From positions 18,479,851 through 18,543,850 of the forward strand of contig OZ024878.1 of the NCBI GenBank assembly GCA_964017185.1: a DNA stretch of 64,000 nt, given 5' to 3'. The notes beneath the pieces are model-generated. The model was given only the letters and a program-made list of their open reading frames with translations, searched no databases and was not told the DNA's origin. Both the position numbers and the translations under genes were made by a program. Below, piece by piece: positions 58,641 to 64,000 of this stretch; the stretch's first letter is position 1; every line of letters starts with the position of its first letter. Origin of the DNA: Rugalucina vietnamica. Its lineage: Eukaryota > Mollusca > Bivalvia > Lucinida > Lucinidae.

Positions 58641-59366
58641 TTGAAGTGAACAATGGTGAATATCTAGTGCTCTAGTCCATCATTAGGTAAATAAAGAACT
58701 ATCTAACATAAGACCTCGGCTTGCAGGAATGATGGCTTTGTAAAAAGTAATAGCTTGTATTCAAATCTATTTATACATCTTGGGATTTCCCGGTTATGTT
58801 ATCATTTATAAAGCATTTTCAGGTCAAATATTGAAATAAACACCGTTTTATCGCGTAATGGATAGACATGACAAGGTATTAAAGTCAGCTCATGCAGCAG
58901 TTTTAACATACATGTGATCTGCTGCACATAATACATTTGAACGTTTCGGCAAAATGTTATTAATTACATCATTCATTGTTTGGTTTCTTGAAAAAATATA
59001 ACATGTTCGTTAGTGTAATAATAGGCGGGGTGGTGTCAATGCAAATTACCTGTATATATGATATTGGGAGTGATTGTCGTATTTTAGAGAAACCTGTAAA
59101 GACTGCATTCTGATTTTATGTATGTGGTTGTATGTATTATTTTATGCTGTCTCTTTGGTCTGTCTATTTTCTATTGACATAGACAATGTTGGTTGAACTT
59201 GAAGATCTAGTCATCGTGCTCGGCATGTATATTGTTTTATTTTATATTATGTTTCCAGTCTGCTGTCTAGAATATCGGTATTTTTATTTCAAGTATATCA
59301 ATTTTAACTTAAAGGACTATAAATACATGCAGTCTTAAGTTCCTGTAGTAACATTTTGTGTTTTAG

Positions 59367-61225
59367 CCAAACTCGGATCATCCGAAGGATGTTTTACCAT
59401 GGCTCTGTCGTAGATTCTACTACAATGGCTGGATGTCGGGAACTGGAGGGGCTCTGAGTATGAGACATGGGTAAGCAGACCACTAGCACTCAAGACATTT
59501 CGATCACCACCAGCAATAAAAACATAATGTACTTTAGCGCATCATGTTTATTCAATCTTGCTTCTCTGAAACCTTTTCGTCTTAGCTCATCTCCCATCTA
59601 CCCATCTTACACATTATCACAGTGTTTGGTACTTTTTGTCAGCTCACACCTGTCAAGAATTTTGGCAACATTGTGATTTCTAAAGGAAACACAATGACAT
59701 GCAGGTTGGAAGTTACTTTAGGCTTATCTTTACATATGGTTGTAAGTCAAACTTTGACTTACAGCCATATGTAAAGATAATTGAAACTAGAATGCACCGA
59801 AGTGTAGAATAGCAGAACTGCTGAAATATTTTTTTTTTTTTTTATTTTGCAGGAATGAAGTATATATCACGCCATCTGCTGTACAAAAAGAAATGGTGGA
59901 GGTAATTGCGAACTTGGTTTATAAGATAGATAAGTCCCCACGTGATTAAAATGCAGTCACACATTTGCATTTCAATCATTAGTGAGTAGTGAAAATAGTA
60001 GGCAAAAACACGTCGGACAGATTTGCAAACGCCTTTCTTATTACATTCGGTCCGTTAAGACTGAACTTTCATAAACATATACTATCAACTTTCTTTCTAG
60101 CTTTTAGTTCTGGTTTGATTTTAAATACCATTGATTTGATTTGACTCTAATTGAAGTTACCTAACTGATACCTCTTGAAACGTGTACATGTAAGTGAATC
60201 ACAATATCTTTCTAGCCTGAAGATCTGTTCGTTGTATCATTAGATGGCGAACCTATATCTAGTCCAGATCCAAAGAGGGGATTGAAAATGAGCACGTGTA
60301 AACCAAATATGCTTACTGCTTACAAGGAAAGGGGTACGTAGTTTTATTAGCAGAATACTTATCCCAAACGAATAACCGGACTTTTTACATGCCTAAATTT
60401 TTTTGCATACATTTGTTTTGAAATGTATCTAGGTATTTTTCATCTGACACCACATGCGTTTTACTCTTGTTATGGCCTGTATATTTAATTTTAAAAGAAA
60501 TATGATCGTATTTAATTGTACTATTTTAGTAGTGTGTCACGTGAGTATTTTACTTTCTTTACGAATATTTTACTTTTTTCAACATTACTAGTCAAAACTC
60601 CGTTCTATTTATTAGGGGCCAATGTTGTGCTACATTTGCACAATTTTTCATCTGTAATGGCTACTATTGTGAGCCCAGGGAAAGAATTTAGACTCAGAGA
60701 CCAGAACCTGTTCAAGGGAATACAGAAAGGCAATTCCGGTAATTACTGTACATTGCAATGTACGGTTTACGCCACGAGGCGGGAAAACCGGTCTTCGTGG
60801 TTTCTGACAATGCCCAACACAACCAGCCTGTGCAGCTTCAGAAGATGTCTAGAAGCTTGAAATTTCGGATTTAGGAAGAAGAGGGATGGAACTATCAGTG
60901 TAGCAAAATCAAAGGCGCTGATCGCGCTGTGCAGTTACTGTGAGTATCGAAGTATAGATGATTACTACACAGCTGATCTGCGCCTTTGTTTTTGGCAAAA
61001 ATCTGTTTGTTTTTTTTCATGACGTGGCTTTTTTTTCATGACGTGGCTCGTATTAATAGGCTTCATGTATTTCTGAGTGGTTTTTATTTACAAGTATTTT
61101 CAATGTAGAATTTTGGATTACCTCTGGCGTTTCTAATCACTTAAAGAATGAGCTTCACTGGTTCTGAACTTCTAACACATATTTTTATATATATATTTTT
61201 CTTATTTTTCTATTGTTTATCTATT

Positions 61226-61267
<42 letters not shown>

Positions 61268-61664
61268 ATTTTCACCACCACTTCTTCATTGAGAAAATAT
61301 GTAGAAAATAAAAATAAAAAGACAATTTTATATCTTTCGCGAAATACCAAATATATTTGATTTGGTTGAAAACATTAGAATTTTCACTATTATCACTTTA
61401 TTATGTACAGTATAGGGTGGCGCTAAACCAGGCTATAAAACAGTTGAAATGTAGAATATTTATTACAGAACTTCAAATTGTAAAAAAGCAGATAAACTAA
61501 CTGATATATTGACATTGATATACATGTATTTGCAAAATAATTAAATATGTATTGAAGATAATAACACCTATGTATTTCCTTATATTTCAGAGCAGTATCA
61601 TCATTATGACGACGAAATAGTTTTGCCTATTGTTGAAAACAAGAACACCGAAGATGCAATACAT
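59367..61664 (+). CDS. APIP: APIP-like (methylthioribulose-1-P dehydratase) paralogue, internal exons
   Basis: Exons 59367-59470, 59853-59901, 60216-60333, 60616-60738 and 61591-61664 join in consistent phases with GT-AG sites. They encode 'LPWLCRRFYYNGWMSGTGGA', 'GNEVYITPSAVQKEMVE', 'PEDLFVVSLDGEPISSPDP', 'GANVVLHLHNFSSVMAT', 'LFKGIQKGNS' and 'YDDEIVLPIVEN'. APIP is the class II aldolase-fold Zn enzyme that dehydrates methylthioribulose-1-phosphate in the cytosolic methionine salvage pathway. The HxH zinc ligands (human H115/H117) and Cys97 are kept. The catalytic Glu139 of the family ('HQEMIKG') is Asn here ('DQNLFKG'), and the preceding His is Asp. The first exon and the C-terminal exons, including the third zinc His, were not found in the window. 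Possibly a catalytically altered paralogue. Confidence 0.85.
59728..59784. repeat. Near-perfect 27 bp-arm palindrome in APIP-like intron
   Basis: TTATCTTTACATATGG then TGTAAGTCAAA on the left pairs with TTTGACTTACA and CCATATGTAAAGATAA on the right, with almost no loop. Confidence 0.8.
60769..61050 (+). mobile_element. Hairpin MITE family M1, copy 12
   Basis: Begins about 31 bp after the donor of the APIP-like exon 60616-60738. It has GAGGCGGGAAAACCGG, CCAGCCTGTGCAGCTTCAG, hairpin sequence with a small insertion near 60940, and a duplicated TTTTTTTTCATGACGTGGCT end. Confidence 0.75.
61228..61265 (+). repeat. Poly(T) tract
   Basis: A run of about 37 T residues in the APIP-like intron. Confidence 0.95.
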
Positions 61665-62754
61665 GTAGGTGGCATATACGTCGCTTCCAGTTTACCGTTT
61701 ATTTCTTTAATCAGGCATGAAAATGTCTATTTGATACTGTAAATTTCCAATGAGCATGGACTATCATTGTAAAAAGTTTCATTGATAAGACTTCACTTGT
61801 AAGATACTGACCAATCAATTTACACAAAGTGTCTTAAATTAGAACATTTACCCTTTGTGATTCAGCATGGTCAAGGCAAAGAAAAAAAAGAAGTAAACAA
61901 CATGAAATTATTATATATCAATTTTATTTGCATATTTTCACTTTCTTTAGGTATGTATAAAGTTTATTTGAGGAAGTTTGTTTTGATTTGGATTTCTAGT
62001 GTTCTCTGGTTATCATATTTCCATGTATAGAGTTATAATTATGAAGACAAACAATAGATTTTTCTGTGCACTGATACTGTAAGTATCCAAGTGACAGTAT
62101 TGATTTTTCTTCTACACTGACTGACTGACTGACTGACTGACTACAGTTTGAAAAAACAGGTAAATTCGTTTGTCCACGCTCATTGGAAATTAACAGTAAT
62201 GTTATATCAGCCCTATAATAAGAGAAAGGTCTTTTGGTGTCTTTTAAAAAGGTCGATTTGGTGACCTCAGTGGGTCATCGTGAGACGATATGTCGATTAT
62301 ATCACGGACCGGACGATTAAAGGTGGATGGAACCCGCGTAAATTACGAAAATCTTGGTTTAAGTCTTTAAACGTTTATTGTGATAGTTCTTACAGTGTTA
62401 GTCACGAGTCCGATAATTACTGCATTAACCAGCCGCCATTTCAACACTGCCCATTCCTTATATCATTCAGAAATAAAACTTCTTACCCGATTTATTGCGA
62501 TCTTTTCAGCCATGTTTCGAACGAGCAATAAGAGACTATCCTGAAACCAGGGGTTTACTGATACGAAGGCATGGAATGTATGTATGGGGACCTACCTGGC
62601 AAAAAACTAAATGCATGTAAGATACTTAATTGGTCTCATTTGTCATACTTCTTTTCAAGACTTAATGCAATGACAAAAGAAAGAAAATCAATAAAAACGA
62701 ATACAAAAATATATATATACATACGTCGTTCTGTCTATCAATTGTTAAACCACT
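61665..62754. other. APIP-like intron or flank, no exon seen
   Basis: I looked for the next APIP block (RRHGVYVWG-like) and found none. A short (GACT)n repeat lies at 62118-62142. Confidence 0.4.
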
Positions 62755-63250
62755 GTCACACCATCGCGTATCGACTCGTGTATCTACGGCGTATCAAGAT
62801 ACGAAAGGTACGTCACGCGTACGTAGTACGTACATACGTGAACATGCGTAGCTCATACTCCTCATTGATACGTAGCTCATACGCCGAGGTGCTACGTTTT
62901 TATATGTGCCCTTAAAAATTCGTAGCACGTACGTGGCAGGCCCGATACGTCGTACATACGTGGTACATACGAAAGCAACGTGGCAGGTACGCCGTAGATA
63001 CGTAGCTCATACTCCTGACACGCCACACGTACGTCGCGGTTAACATGCCACGTAACCGTGACGTGTGTACAGCGTACCTTTCGTATCTGTTACGTATGTG
63101 TGGCGTATCCTCGACTCTTTTTTCGTATCTACGGCGTATCAGCGACGTACGTGTGGCGTATCTCGTGTATCAATGGCGTATGTGCTACGTATGTACTACG
63201 TACGTTTCGCTGCTGTGGAGTATGTGTGACGTATTAGGAGTATTAGGAAT
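62755..63250. repeat. Phrase array GATACGTAG/CATACGCCG (FB-H), left block
   Basis: Dense degenerate 9-12 bp units built on TACGT and ATACGCC: GTACGTCAC, CATACGTAG, GATACGCCG. The orientation flips near 63055, so the block folds on itself. Further such words run at 63590-63870. Confidence 0.75.
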
Positions 63251-63589
63251 ATTTTGTGGCGTTCCAAGAGAATCTTAATGCTTCTATAAATATGTTTTCG
63301 TTTTTCCGAAGTCATGTATTAGATGTTTTCCACGGTTCGGCATGCCGTGCAGGGTTCTTTCAGGGCTACGCTTGGTATAGCCTCTGTCTTTGTTGATGTC
63401 GTTTTATGACCAGGATGGGGAGAATGGAGATGTTCCCCACACCACCACCACCACCACCTCGTTTTTTTTTCTTCAGTGTTAATCTAGATTATCTAGATTT
63501 CCGACCTCTGATAATTGATAACTGTAATTTGCGAATTGCATGAACAAAGTGAACACAACCGTTGGCATTAAAAAGCAATTGGTACAGAA

Positions 63590-63870
63590 CAGATACGCCG
63601 CAGAACGTAGTACATACGCCGTAGATACGTCATGCGTACACTTCATACGCCATACATACGTCACACATACGTAGCACATACGCCTTGATACGCCGGACAT
63701 ACGAAAGTGAAATTCCATACGAATACAGATACGTCACGGATACGGCCACGGAAACGTAGCAGGAACGTCACACGTACGTGGTACATACGTCGCTCGAGCA
63801 AAATACGGCCCAGACCTCGGCGTATCGAAATTTTCATAGATACGTGAGCGATACGCCGCTGATACGTGAA
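63590..63870. repeat. Phrase array GATACGTAG/CATACGCCG (FB-H), right block
   Basis: Same words as the left block (ACATACGCCGTAGATACGTC, ACATACGTAGCACATACGCC), separated from it by about 340 bp of unrelated sequence. Confidence 0.75.
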
Positions 63871-64000
63871 TGAGTGACAGAGCTATAATAGCTTTAATTT
63901 CAGCGACAAATGATAAAGTTCTACACATATGTTTCTGAATTCTAAATAAGAGCAACATGCATTCGCTTCTTGAACAAAGTGTCTGATAGCAGCTCTATCC

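Noticed and set aside
59728..59784. Hairpin as a microRNA precursor
   Set aside because: The arms pair almost without a loop and without the usual bulges; more like a small palindromic insertion.
62280..63278. ORFs at 62571-62915 and 63045-63278
   Set aside because: The second is wholly, and the first partly, made of TACGT phrase repeats; residue use is biased and unlike a protein.

Overview
This is eukaryotic DNA, most likely from a mollusc and probably a bivalve. It is AT-rich, has spliced genes with GT-AG introns and animal-type proteins (PLAT/LOXHD1-like, RPS11, APIP-like, WDR11), and is packed with mobile-element families of the kind described from bivalves: pearl/Helentron-like elements with core tandem repeats, tRNA-derived SINEs, and a roughly 240 bp hairpin MITE present in 12 copies. 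The species assignment is inference. No bacterial operons, CRISPR arrays or viruses are visible.

Layout. (1) 0-24 kb, plus strand: the 3' end of a LOXHD1-like gene, nine exons encoding four PLAT domains and ending at a TAA at 24048-24050. Its introns are filled with tandem arrays, palindromes, two copies of a pearl-like element, a hAT element with a perfect 8 bp target duplication, foldback elements and a near-palindrome of about 5.8 kb. (2) 24-30 kb: repeat-rich intergenic DNA with a piggyBac-like element, two SINEs and several inverted repeats. (3) 30.3-37.8 kb, minus strand: the complete RPS11 (uS17) gene in four coding exons, with two intronic SNORD35-like C/D snoRNAs. (4) 38.6-45 kb: a retroelement graveyard with a Penelope-like RT gene and its inverted partial copy, a decayed intronless WDR11 copy and LINE fragments. 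(5) 45-49 kb: nested elements ending in arrays of short degenerate phrases. (6) 49.5-50.4 kb: two plausible 3' exons of an unrecognised gene. (7) 51.5-56.3 kb: a third pearl-like element and a LINE copy lying inside a large foldback element. (8) 59.4-61.7 kb, plus strand: five internal exons of an APIP (methylthioribulose-1-phosphate dehydratase) paralogue in which the catalytic Glu is replaced. (9) 62.7-63.9 kb: a further phrase-repeat array.

The best candidate for something under-described is a recurring transposon architecture. At least four sequence-distinct families here, and up to eight counting weaker cases, have ends built from degenerate 10-35 bp phrases. Five of them share a phrase core close to GACNNTTCGCCCCAA. 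Three copies have recognisable target-site duplications of 7 or 9 bp. The genes appear functionally unrelated; they share a neighbourhood shaped mainly by transposon insertion.
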